Source of the DNA: Sphaerosporella brunnea
Taxonomy: Eukaryota > Ascomycota > Pezizomycetes > Pezizales > Pyronemataceae
Assembly: GCA_008704415.1 (NCBI GenBank)
Contig: VXIS01000059.1
Location: 124,001 to 188,000, forward strand
Reading direction: 5' to 3'
Length of the DNA stretch: 64,000 nucleotides
Part shown: one piece after another, positions 12,001 through 22,800 of the stretch
Numbering within the stretch: the stretch's first letter is position 1
Layout: every line of letters starts with the position of its first letter
Position numbers and translations under genes: made by a program
Notes under the pieces: generated by a model
The model's database searches: none
What the model was told of the DNA's origin: nothing
Seen by the model: only the letters and a program-made list of their open reading frames with translations

Positions 12001-12568
12001 CTGAATATATTCATGGCCGGCCTGCTCGCTGTAGTACTTTCTGGGCGCTGGAACAATCCTCGCATCCGGCATATAGTGCTCAATTATGGACAGCAACGTT
12101 GATTTGACCGGCGTGACGGACGTCTGTGGAACGAGGATCTACCACCGTGGTTCTGAGCAAACCCCCCACATTCTCTTTTTCCGGAAGGAATATGCGTCTC
12201 GATCTAGGGAGATATATGTACCTCGCTCGGATCGTAGACCGTCAACTTGTGCATGGTGCGCACATATGTCTGCGAATCACATATCTCACTCAAGTAGCAT
12301 TCACCTTCACGCAGCGCACGTACATTAGTGTCCACAGACACCACTCGGCCCATAGATCTCAATGAAGCATACCGGTAGTCAGATTCACAAAGCACAACCC
12401 CACAGTGGCAGAGACGCCCCGGGATTCAGTGACAGCACATGTGATATGCTGGTGACCACCAATGGTTGACGTTGCCGCAGTTCTCGGACGAGCAGCAGTC
12501 ATAGGACGGACTGTAGTGGTAGAGGTTGTGGGACGAGATATTGAAGCTCTGAGATATGAAGAAGACAT
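9031..12568 (-). CDS. MSH4: MSH4 meiotic MutS homologue
   Basis: Subunit of the meiosis-specific MutSgamma (Msh4-Msh5) complex that stabilises Holliday junctions and promotes crossovers; it has no mismatch-repair role in known species. Starts at 12568 (MSSSYLRASISR, Ser/Thr-rich). Successive exons give the connector (VGLCFVNLTTGMLH), the core (MIIDPSTVHGLELIQNLQNE, NNTGSAMGARLLRTNILQPLTEI), the clamp and the ATPase. Splicing at about 10030-10120 yields FQIVTGCNMSGKSTYLRS, a Walker A with Cys where many MutS proteins have Pro. The Walker B exon (9491-9800) reads SMVIVDELGRGTSPRDG followed by ATHFREITEIL. The C-terminus is strongly acidic (EEEVEEEEEDDEE). About ten exons; internal borders are approximate. 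It shares a 261-base divergent promoter with YJU2. Confidence 0.92.
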
Positions 12569-12829
12569 TCTTTTGTATTTTCCGTAGCGATGATAGGAGC
12601 GATGTGTAGCGGGACAGTTTTGAATGGAGCTGGGTATGTATTTGCAAAAACTTTGTGTAACATTTGAGCTTTAGCGTCACTCTCGACGCTAAGCCTTACT
12701 CTTGCTTCAACGCCACAACCTTGCTTCACCACCATCGCGATATCTTCAACAACCATCACCATCGCAGCTCCCGCTGCACGCTGCGCAACTCTCTCACGGA
12801 ACCGATAGCCCCACTCAGCAACCGCCACC
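12569..12829. promoter_or_regulatory. Divergent promoter between MSH4 and YJU2
   Basis: The 261 bases separate the two start codons, so both promoters must lie here. The right half is C/A-rich with CCATCACCATCGCAGCTCCC-like leader sequence before the YJU2 start, whose context ACCGCCACCATG is Kozak-like. No TATA box is seen on either side. Confidence 0.6.
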
Positions 12830-13691
12830 ATGTCGGAGCGCAAAGTTCTCCAGAAATACGTACGTCCTATGAACCTCCTTCCTCCCAGCCCGTGCAGTGA
12901 GCTAACCCTGGCTACAGTTCCCCCCAGACTTCGATCCATCGAAGATCACGCGCAGCAAAGGTCCCAAGCCCGCAGGACCGAAGCAACAAACCGTGCGTCT
13001 GATGGCGCCGTTCTCGATGAAATGTCTCAACTGCGGCGAATTCATCTACAAGGGGCGAAAATTCAACGCCCGCAAAGAGAACAGCCAAGAAAAGTACTAC
13101 GACATCAGTATATTCCGGTTCTACATCCGCTGCACCCGATGTTCTAGCGAGATCACGTTCAAGACCGATCCCAAGAATATGGACTACACATGCGAAAAGG
13201 GTGCGATCCGTAATTTCGAGCCATGGAGGAATGCGAAGATGGAGGAAGAGACGGAGGAGGAGAGGTTGAATCGCTTGGAGGAGGAGGAAAATGAGAGTGC
13301 GATGGAAAAACTCGAAACAAAAACTTTGGACTCGAAGAGAGAAATGCAAATTGCGGATGCGTTGGATGAGATCAGGACTAGAAATGCTAGGAATGAGAGG
13401 GTGGATGAGGAGGAGATCATGGGGAAGCTTGTAGAGGTTAAGGATGCGGCTACTCTCGAGCGGGAACGCCAGGAGAAGGAGGATGAGGAGGCAGCTAAGA
13501 AGGCGTTCAGAACCGAGGAGAATACGTTTGTGAGGAGGGTAGTGGAGGGTGAGGAGGATGCTCCGAAGGCTGCTGCAGACCCCGAGAAGAGTGGCGCAAC
13601 TGCGGTCGAAGTCCCCAGTTTTAAGAAGACTGTCAAACGGAAACGGGATCTGGGTGCTGTGCTGGGCATCAAGAAGAAGAAGACGGTGTAG
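12830..13691 (+). CDS. YJU2: Yju2/CWC16 splicing factor (CCDC94 family)
   Basis: First-step spliceosomal factor that joins the NineTeen complex to promote branching. Exon 1 is 12830-12859 (MSERKVLQKY), an intron runs 12860-12917, and exon 2 reads to 13691, for 267 residues. The N-terminus YFPPDFDPSKITRSKGPK and the four-cysteine zinc site (CLNCGEFIYKGRKFNARKE ... RCTRCSSEITFKTDPKNMDY) are diagnostic. A long charged coiled coil follows (about 110-200), and the basic C-terminus KKTVKRKRDLGAVLGIKKKK resembles the family's conserved end and a nuclear signal. The DYTCEKGA sequence at the domain end separates it from the CCDC130/Cwf16-like paralogue. Start supported by the CCACCATG context. Confidence 0.93.
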
Positions 13692-14387
13692 AAGTTTGAT
13701 ATTGTTTGGAGGGGTTGTTCAGGCGTTAGGGTTTCCTAAGCGGTTGTATGAAGTACTATCGCGTTGCCACCTATGTCGTCGGGCGGCCTTGCGGGGTGGT
13801 GGTTGCGGCGTCAGATCCTCGCGCGTATTTCTGAGCCAGTCAGCGTACTTTTCAGCGCGACATAGGTGAAAAAACGACATAGGTGGCAACGCGATAGTAA
13901 TAATCAGATCAGATTTATGATTCCATGGCAACTGCCCCGCTCCCGGAATGCCCAGCCGAGACCTAGCACATCCCCCACTCTACCTACCTTTCCGAAGCAT
14001 TGGTCGGACAGTAGATCTCTGTGAGGTGCACACGTGATACAAATAGATACAGGCTGCCAGCAAGACAGAAGGCGCCATGCGTACCAGCAAATACTTGGTG
14101 CAGTGTAGGTGTCGATATTCCGAACTGCGCAAGTGAAGAATAGGAGAACATCATAGGTGGTAGTTATGCCATGCATGCAGATAAACGACGCAGCAACAAA
14201 GAAATTAGGTCCCAAGTACATATCCTAAGCACATACTCCCAACATACATGCCTGACCCAAGCCCAGCAGCAACAAAAAGGAACAAGAAAAAAACAAAGGG
14301 AAATGACCGAATGAAACCAAAATGAAAAATGCAAAATGTCCATATACGTCGTCACATCCACAACACGCCACAACTCCGCCAATGCCA
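13692..14387. other. Intergenic holding a MITE
   Basis: The interval lies between the convergent YJU2 and velB genes. It contains the MITE at 13756-13897. The remaining 490 bases up to the velB stop show no gene. Confidence 0.7.
13756..13897. mobile_element. MITE, mariner-type, TA-flanked (142 bp)
   Basis: Non-autonomous element with 23-24 bp inverted ends beginning CTATCGCGTTGCCACC, flanked by TA on both sides (13754-13755 and 13898-13899), the target preference of Tc1/mariner elements. Its right half is nearly identical to the right end of the 211-bp copy at 32111-32321; its left arm is shorter than in that copy. It sits 65 bases past the YJU2 stop codon. Confidence 0.9.
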
Positions 14388-15956
14388 TTACATATCCGAA
14401 CCGTCTGCTTTGTCCCGTCTTATAGGGATCTTGATGCCTAAAGCAAAGCCGTCAGCAGCCTTTGATAGGAACGCGGCATGCGGGTCGGGTGCTTACCTTG
14501 CGTAGCGAAGCACTTGCTCAGGCCCGTGCTCTCGATCACGCCAGGGAACTTCTTTGCACTGAATACCTGGAACACATCGGAGTACGCAGTTGCAAGAACC
14601 GGAGCAACACCTGTGTTGATCTTTCCATCACCGCGGCCAACGTTGACGAAGTTCATCTTCAATCTGAACACCCCTCCCGTTAGCTTCAATTATGGCAAGA
14701 ACCTAACTGCGTGAGACATACCTGAAGGAGCCCTCCGTCCGCACTGACAGATCCTGCAAGATAAACCAGACACCAATCTTATTGTCCGGATCGGTCAGCT
14801 TGAACGCGCTGGCACTCAAGCTTCCGATAAGGTTGCGGGTGAACATTCCCGACGGTGTCTGTTGAGATTGTGGTTGTGGCTGAGATGGCTGCTGCGAGGG
14901 CCCGGCCAATGCCTGGTGCATTCCCGGGTAGTAGGTCCCGGAAGCTGCGGGATGCTGCTGTGGAGGGTGGTAGTAGTTCGGCTGTTGGGACGGCTGTTGC
15001 GGGTTCGCCGATGGAGCATAGCCCGGATATGTGAGCTGATTTTGCATCGGCGGGTGCGGCTGGTAGCCCGGGTGTTGCTGCTGCTGTGAGTGGTGCGCAT
15101 GATGAGCTTGTGGATGAGGGTGCGGCGGGGGAGTTGGAGGGGGTGGAGGGTATGAAGAAGATGTCGCAGCGGAGATAGAGGGAGAAGTGGCAGAATGCCG
15201 GACGAGATTTACTTCTCTGGTGCCATCGGCCGACCAGAGATCGACCGTGAGAACGTAAAATGAGGTGTCCACCTCACTGCAAGCACGCGAGATTGTCAGC
15301 TCCAGCTCCTGGATTTCAGTGAAAAGAATGGACGCCAGATTAAGTTACGATGGCCCGCGTGCCTCCTTTGCACACACACAACCATGAAAAGAAACGCAAC
15401 ACGCGATGAGAGAGAGATGGCTTTTGGAACTTACTTGATGTCAACCTCCTTCCCGGTCGCTTCGTCCTTCACAACCAATCTGACACACGGAGGAGGGGTA
15501 ATTGGTCGGCGATCCTACGGACATATCTGTCAGCATGCGTGCACCTTTGTGTCCACCCTTTAAGTTTCGCGAACTTTCATCTGAAGAACGCGTCGTTCTA
15601 ATCGGACTCGCACCGAAACGCACCTTGTCGCCGAAACCACACATGCGCGCCCGGATGGGCTGTTGTTTTACCTCCAGCGTGTAAATGCGCCCATCGCCGC
15701 GGCAGGACACGTTTGGAGGCGCTGGGAAGTTCTGAACCATGCCGTTGGTAGGGGGAGGATTCGATGATGGTTGTGATGAGGATGAAGATGAAGATAGAGA
15801 GGACACTCTCGGCAAGGACAGTGGTGGCGGTGGCGGGGGTATTTGTTGGTGGTGGTGGTGATGCTGCTGCTGGTGCTGGTGCTGGTGCTGGCCGTGGTTG
15901 GTGTGAGCAATTGTATACATGGCTGCTGGCGATAGTGGTTGATGGATCGATATCAA
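14388..15956 (-). CDS. velB: VelB velvet-family developmental regulator
   Basis: Velvet-domain DNA-binding protein that, with VeA and VosA partners in Aspergillus, couples development, light and secondary metabolism. Exons in order: a His/Gln/Pro/Ser-rich N-terminus and TLEVKQQPIRARMCGFGDK; DRRPITPPPCVRLVVKDEAT; EVDTSFYVLTVDLWSADGTR with VNLVRHSATSPSIS; then a roughly 100-residue Pro/Gln/His/Tyr-rich insert inside the velvet domain; then GMFTRNLIGSLSASAFKLTD, GVWFILQDLSVRTEGSF, LKMNFVNVGRGDGKIN, KKFPGVIESTGLSKCFATQG; and the last exon GIKIPIRRDKADGSDM. The split velvet domain with the insert is the VelB hallmark and excludes VeA and VosA. Two possible starts exist, 15956 (MISIHQPL) and 15920 (MYTIAHTN); the second resembles the Aspergillus MYA start. 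Confidence 0.93.
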
Positions 15957-18900
15957 GGTCCCGAGATTCCGGGGTATTGTTTGAGATTGCTTTTCGCTTT
16001 TGATATAATTATTCTTTTCTAGGATTGCGGCGGCCGTGGCTTGGGGCTGATTGATTGACTGATAGAGGTCTTTGGGGCTCGGGCGGTCGACGATGATGGT
16101 TGCTGACGATGAAAGAGAGAAAGCGCTTTCTCACAGCTCTGCCCTCTGGATTGATTCCCTTGCCGTTGCAGGCCGACGAAAACCCGTGTTGCTGCTAACC
16201 TCGACTTTCTTATATTCTCCCCGTTATCCGGCAACATAGGCGATTGGCACTTTTATAACGTTTCCGCAGTCCCCTGTCGATATCCACCTGCTGTGCTGCT
16301 TGGAGTAACTCTCTCCAACGATCTTCCCTACCAGAAAAAAAAAAAAAGGAAAGGAAAAAAGAAAAAAGAAAAGTAAGAACAACACCTGCTTTCCTGCCTA
16401 CCTTACCTTGCAGTGCTTGCACCGCTTGACTTTGCCTTACCAGTTACCGGCCGCACCCTGCAACCAACCCTGATGCAAGTCTTACACGTAAGGCAATTCG
16501 TGGATTGCCGACAGGACAGCTATCTCTGGCTGGGCGAGAGGCATAGTTAGAGTACCAGGTTATAGTCTTCCACGGATGGCGTGGATGGATCATGCAGGGC
16601 TTCCTGTGTTCTGAATGGTAGTGCATAGTACTGCAGAGTCACGTCAAGTCAACCAAAGACGGACGGCACACTGCATCTGTAGAGTACGTGCTACCCATCT
16701 GGTCGATCTCGGTTCTGTCTGGTGTATAGTACAGTTCTTATGTACTGTGCCTCCTGGCGGCCTGTGGGTACAGCACAGCGGCAGCCATGCCCCACACAAA
16801 TACAACAGCAGACAATAAGCTGCACAGAAAACACACGATTGCACCGAGCACGGGAAACCTCGGATTTTGCAACTGCTTGTCCGATGAGGAGGGCCAACCG
16901 AATGAACCGAGAAGTTCTACTCTACCAACATGGAATCACCACTGTGGGCAGTAACCTTTACCGGCTGGCCTCATAGGCTGTGTGGGGCAGCTACCCACGG
17001 TCCACGTATGTAAAGACCAGCCATCAACATGCTAGAAATATCTCAACACTTTCCCACGTGGGAGTTTTCTCACAAGCTGGGAAGAAACCGAGCGGTGCCC
17101 TCGGTATTGGGAGGAAAGCGAGATCGGAAAACATGCATGTGGCAAGAAGCATGTGTGCGGCGTCTCACCCTCAATTGCCTCCCTGCCAAAGGGAAACCAC
17201 AGGAGCGGTACCGGGAACGGAACACAACCGGTGAAGAAGCGAGAACCCGAAAACAAGAAATAAAGAAACAAAAAGGGACAAAACCAAAATTACTTCTGAA
17301 CACGCTCAGGAGAGTAGTTGTATCATGGGTGAAAAGCTGGTACATGGTGCAAGGGAACAACGATGCAAAGCCCCCGGTTGGCTTTTCCGAGTCGCTTCCG
17401 AGAATTCGCTCCAATTGTTAGGGATTCAACTATCACCACATACACACCTAACCCCCGGGATATGTTGGTTGTATCCTCAACACCTTACATACGCTGACCC
17501 ACTTGCCGAAACCATCTATGCTTCCTGTAGGTCCGAACGGTCTCAAAGCTTAAGACCCTAGGCACTTGGGCGGGCCGCGTAGACCTTCTGGATCATCATG
17601 AGAAGGGCGGTGGTCGGGTGAACCCGAAGCGCAGCTGCACCGGTCGACGCCCCAATCATCACGGCACGCTTTTGAGCACAGTTCAATATATTTTATTTCA
17701 GCTGGAGCTGGCGATGTCTCGATAAATTTGTCCATATATTCAAAACCTGCATCGAGAGCTGAGAGGGGTAGCTAGGGGAAAAAAGAAAAAAGGGCCATAT
17801 CGAGTTCTGGTGTGTTACCTACTCTCGATACCCTTCCACAACATCCTCCGTTATCCAACCAAGCAAGTCCGGACCCATCAGACCGGCGAGAGAGCCGGGG
17901 ACCGGGGTTTGGCCGGCCACGCCTGCCGCTGGTGGACGAGGCCTCCAATCGGGGCCCATCCATCCCAACGCCGTGGTTTGCTTCTCAGATCTGTTGTTTT
18001 CCGCTTATCTGGGCTGGGTTGGCGCGCTAATTTTTTCAATCTTTAGCCAATTGGAATTGCGTGATAAAAAAAAAATAAGAATTCACGCAAAGAAAAAAAA
18101 AACAACGAAAAACGCGCAGAGAATTATTTACGTTTGCAGTGACTATAGCCCCCCACGTTGCGTTTCGTCGATAACAGCCCGTCCTCGTGACAACGGACCA
18201 GGTCCTTGGAAAGCTGCAACCGTGGTGCTGGGGAAGTGCGGCATCACAATCCACTTACGCCTTTGGCAAGCGCAATTCGCCCGAAGGGAGACCTGCTGTT
18301 TTTGTGTCTCGAAACAGAAACAAAGCTCAACAAGCTTCAGCCGACATGTGGTTGGTGGGACGTGCTTCTTCCCAAAGTGGACCGTGAAGCACCGGCATTT
18401 AATGCTGCTGGCGAATCCGCGCAGCTGGCTACTGCATCATCGATGTCCGGTCTCGCATATTATTTTTGCTTTTGCAATTCTATAAGAGAGGACATACATA
18501 CGATATTGTTTCAATCGCTATGCATGTAGGCGTGCGGAATTCTTACTCCAATCGGCGTTTCCAGCATAGCTGGTGCATGCTCTCCGCAGGATTGCCGCCG
18601 CTCTCACAGCACGCCTCCCAGAAAGGGCGCTACCCCAAGCCGTCTCGAGTCTCGATTCTCAAGCAAAAAAAAAAAAAAAAAAAAATTGCAAAACCCGCTT
18701 CCACTCCACCGGGTTTAGTTGTGTCCGCGGCGTTGGGTCCGACTCTATCGAACGACACACAAACATTTTCAGCCGGGCGTGTGACGTGATACCCACTTAT
18801 CGATATCGAGCTGGATGGTGACATCTACCGCTTCTTAAGCCTGGGGGCTTTGGAATATCAGGAAGCTGTCTGCACTTCACCGGGCAGCGTGGGGTGGTTG

Positions 18901-19559
18901 TTGTTGCCACTCAAAAGTATGTATGGTATGTACTCTACATACTTCCAGATGCAGTTCTTGCCGGATCCGAACCACTGCATCGGAAGCAAAACAGTCTCGA
19001 CACTGTGGCTTTGAAGCCCGTCAATCTTTCAGTGCAACCCTCCCCATAGGCGCGTGCTCGCAGCTTACTCTACCTCACACCAGTAAGCACTCTAAGGAAC
19101 CACAGCCGGAAGGAATTCCCGTAGATAGTTACATGAAGCTTGCAGATCACAAAATATCACTCACCATATGAATCATCACCGCCACCAATTCCTCTATGTC
19201 GAGTACAAGCCAAACGAAATAAAATCAAGCGGCCTGCTACGTTAGAGAACCTGCATGGCAGCAGCCATGCTTGGTACGCAACCCCCACTCGGCGTGATTT
19301 AACGGCTGTTAAATCTAAGACTATATACCTTCATCGATGCGATCTAGATCAAGCCACTCTGTGTGTGCAGAAAGAAAGAGGGTTTGCTTGCTTTGTCTGG
19401 TGGTCCGTGCTGTCAGGATTAACTACTCCACATGTGATGAATGTTATGCGGTGACGAATATGCTCACTAGCTATGCCAGCTCTCAGGCTTCGCCAGTCTG
19501 CCTGTAACTTGAACTCGGGCTCAAAAAGGATAGAAACTTGCGGGGTCACCGTGCGCTCG
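15957..19559. other. 3.6 kb gene-poor region
   Basis: The first 300 bases are the velB promoter and leader. Beyond it are A/G runs near 16334-16372 and 18664-18685 and A-rich sequence at 18067-18113. Open frames such as 17973-18485 have no motifs and look like chance. No tRNA or rRNA seen. The region ends at the LINE insertion. Confidence 0.5.
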
Positions 19560-19571
19560 ACGAAGAAGCTT
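19560..19571. repeat. Target-site duplication, left copy
   Basis: ACGAAGAAGCTT directly before the LINE 3' tail; the identical 12 bases recur at 25929-25940 after the element's 5' end. Confidence 0.9.
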
Positions 19572-19826
19572 TTTGTTTTTGTTTTAAATCATACAGCGTA
19601 CGCGAGGACAAGAGCCCAGGCGCCCCCTATCTCGCGAGTCGGGGTGAGGTCGGAGACCTATGACGGACATAAGGAACCGGGTATCCTGTCCCCACGGCTT
19701 AATCCGTCTGTTGGGGCTCCCCGTTACAAAGGAAAACCAGGAAAGTCAAATAAAGGGAAAGACAAAGGAAAAGGAAAAGGAAAGGGAAAGACACAAATTC
19801 TCAAACAATTTCCCGGCTTCAACCTC

Positions 19827-22800
19827 CTAAGAGGCTTGGCCCGTTCTCCTTCCAATTTCAGTACTATCAAGGAATCTCAGCACAATCGCCGTCATCCTGT
19901 CATCGCCGAAAATATCTTTTAACCTCTTCCGCCTTCTTCTCCCCCATACTCTCTCTACTTCTTTGAAGAACGCTTTGCGTTCTTCTTTCCACCTCTTGCA
20001 GTGCAGTAGAAGGTGGCTTCTCGTTTGTGGCGTGTCGTTGTGGCACCAATCGCAGTGGTTGGACTCGCGCCGTTTTCGCTTAAACAGATAGTCGTTTGTG
20101 ACCGCGTGGCCGCTCATCAGCTGGTAATATACCTGCGCTTTCTTTTTGGGGATTTTTGCAGTGTCCTTGCGGATCTTCCACAATATTCTACCCTTGACGA
20201 TTCTTGGCTTGTATCGAGTGTCGTCCTTGAGCTTGTTTGAGATCCATTTTTGTTGGACCTCTGTTTCGGCATCCGTGGCCAGTCGGTTGACATGAGCCAG
20301 CGACATCCATTCTGTTGGCGAGTCCCGTCCTTTTGTGAGCCGGTCTGCGATTTCGCCGCCTTCTGCACCCTTCTTGGCCAACCGATCGGCGGCCTCGTTT
20401 CCGTTAATCCCGACGTGTGCTGGCGTCCATCTGTATTCCAGTTGGACGTTCCGTCTTGCCAAGGTTGCTTCCCATCGATATAGCCACCGTGTGGCCATCT
20501 GTCCGGGGCCCTCTCTGTCGTCTTGGATCCGTGTCAGAGTCGCCTGCGAGTCTGTGAAGACGGTGACTTTGTCGTTGGTGATTGTCTCCATGCTGCTCGC
20601 CCGCTTGACAGCTTCAATCACCGCAAACAGCTCTGCGTCGAATACTTCTTTGCTAACACCTAAGTGATAGCTTTTTCCGACGTACTCTTCCCCTTCCTTC
20701 CATGCTACTCCAGAACCTACACGCCCATCCTCCAACCTCGATCCGTCGGTCCAGAGGGTGAGGGATGACGATTCATCACAGTTTTTAGCTGTGCGTAGGG
20801 CATCTCTTTTCGGTTCTTTGATGACGATCCCCTTCGTTCGCCGGTTCTTCCGTGGGGTAATCCTTTCCACTTCGACTGCACCCACTGCCGCGGCACAGCT
20901 TTTTCTGAGTCGCTCTGCTGGCGTGTCTTCGACCAGACTTTCATCGTCGTTGCTGAAACGTTGGGGCCTCCCAAGGATTCTTGCTCGAAGCCTTGCTTCT
21001 CTGCCTCTCTTTATGGCCTCAGCCGGGCGCATGCCGCTCTCTGCCATTAAGATTCCGATTGGGGTCGATTTGAAATTGCCCGTTGTTGCTCTCGCTTGTG
21101 CGTTGATTACCTGCTGGAGCTCTTGGACTCTCTGTCCGTCCCGGGGCGTCTTTTTTCGGATGCCGTCGAGTTCTATGCCGTAGGTCGCAATGGATTGCAC
21201 CACCGCCCGTTGGAGGTTCGCCGCACTACCTGGGGGAAGACCCGCTTTCCTGCATACTCTATTGAAGCGAGCCTGCTGTGATTTGGCCTTGCTGGTCCAC
21301 TTTTGATGGTGCGTCTTCATGGTGAGTTTGCTGTCGAGCCAAATCCCGAGCCACCTTACTGCAGCCTTATTGTATGCTACCTCGTGGCCGTCACCTAAGA
21401 ATATCTTTTGTCGGATATTTTTTTGGTGTTTATGTTTTCGGGAAAAGAAGATTGCTTCAGTCTTTTCCATCTCGAATGCGGTGGCGTTTTCCGAGGCCCA
21501 GTGGGTTGTGATTTTAGCACACTCTTCCAAGCTTCTGGTGATCGTTCCTACGTTGTCTCCTGTGACGGCCCATGTAACATCGTCCACAAAAGAGAGCGCT
21601 TGTACTCCTGGGACTTGTTGTTCCACCCTTTTGGCTAGGTCGGCGATGTAGATCAGGAAGAGAACTGGCGATACTGGCGATCCTTGCGGGAGACCGGTTT
21701 CCGTCCTGATCCTTTCCCCTTCTTCTCCGTTCATCAGGATGGTGACATATCTATCTTCGATAAAGCTGCGAACCCATCGTACCAGGTCCTCGTCTAGTTT
21801 CATGTCTCTCATCTTTTTTCCCAGACACCGGCTGTTTACCGTAGGAAAGGCCCCTTTAACGTCCATCATCAGTGCGCCCACGAATTTCTTTGCTTCCCAC
21901 GCCTCTTCAACCTGTGCGATGAGGGAAGCCGCTGCCTCTATTGCAGACCGTTTTCGTCTTCCCCCGAACTGTCCCTCATGCAGTCTCCCCATGCTTTCGA
22001 CAGAGTCCGTAATCAGGATTGCTGCTACCTTTTCCACCAATTTTCCCATACAATTAAGCAGAGAGATGGTGCGATAGCTTTTGGCTTTAGAGTAGTCCTT
22101 TTTTCCCGGTTTTTGAATGCATACTCCTTTCGCTTCTTTCCATTCAGCAGGGAAGTAGCCTAATCGGATAGAAGCCCTCGCAATCGAGGTGACTCTATTG
22201 GGGTCCCATTTGTAAAGTGCTTTGATGATGGGTGTACCCAGCTTATCGATGCCGGGTGCCTTGTTGTTGGCCTGGCCTTGTAGTGCTCGGTTGATGAGGC
22301 TTTTGTCGACTTTTTTGTAGGCGTTTGCATAGAGCATTGGCCTTCCTTCTGGCCCGTTGTACGGGTTGGGGGGCGGGAAGGATATGTCTGCCATCATTTT
22401 TCTCTTTTCTTGGTCGTTTTGAGCTATTCGGCCCTCCTCATCCTGGATGGTCCCTATGAGTTTGGGCGCTGCCACTTTGGTTGCTCTCAGAACTTCCCAG
22501 ACCTCATCTCCTTTGGCTGTTTGAAGGAAGCTGTTCCAGGTCTCTTTCTTCGCTTTTTGTTGGAGGGATTTGAAGGCATTTCTCGCTTCTTTTTCCTCTT
22601 CGAAGGAGGCGAATCCCTGTTGTCTTCGTCTTCGAACCCTACCATATTGTTGACGTGTCTTCTTTATTTCTTCTCCCCACCATCGTTTGGACCTAGCAAC
22701 AATGGTGACCTTTCGTGCATGAGCGTCGAGCAACTCCGTTAGTTGTTCCCTGATCCAGACTGCCTCTTCCTCAACATCTCGTTCTGTGCTGTTGTCGGAT

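Noticed and set aside
17973..18485. 170-codon open frame in the gene-poor region
   Set aside because: Translation is random-looking with Lys runs from an A-rich tract; no motif and no supporting splice pattern.
19740..19790. AAAGGGAAAGACAAAGG-rich stretch as a separate gene
   Set aside because: It lies in the 3' untranslated region of the LINE.
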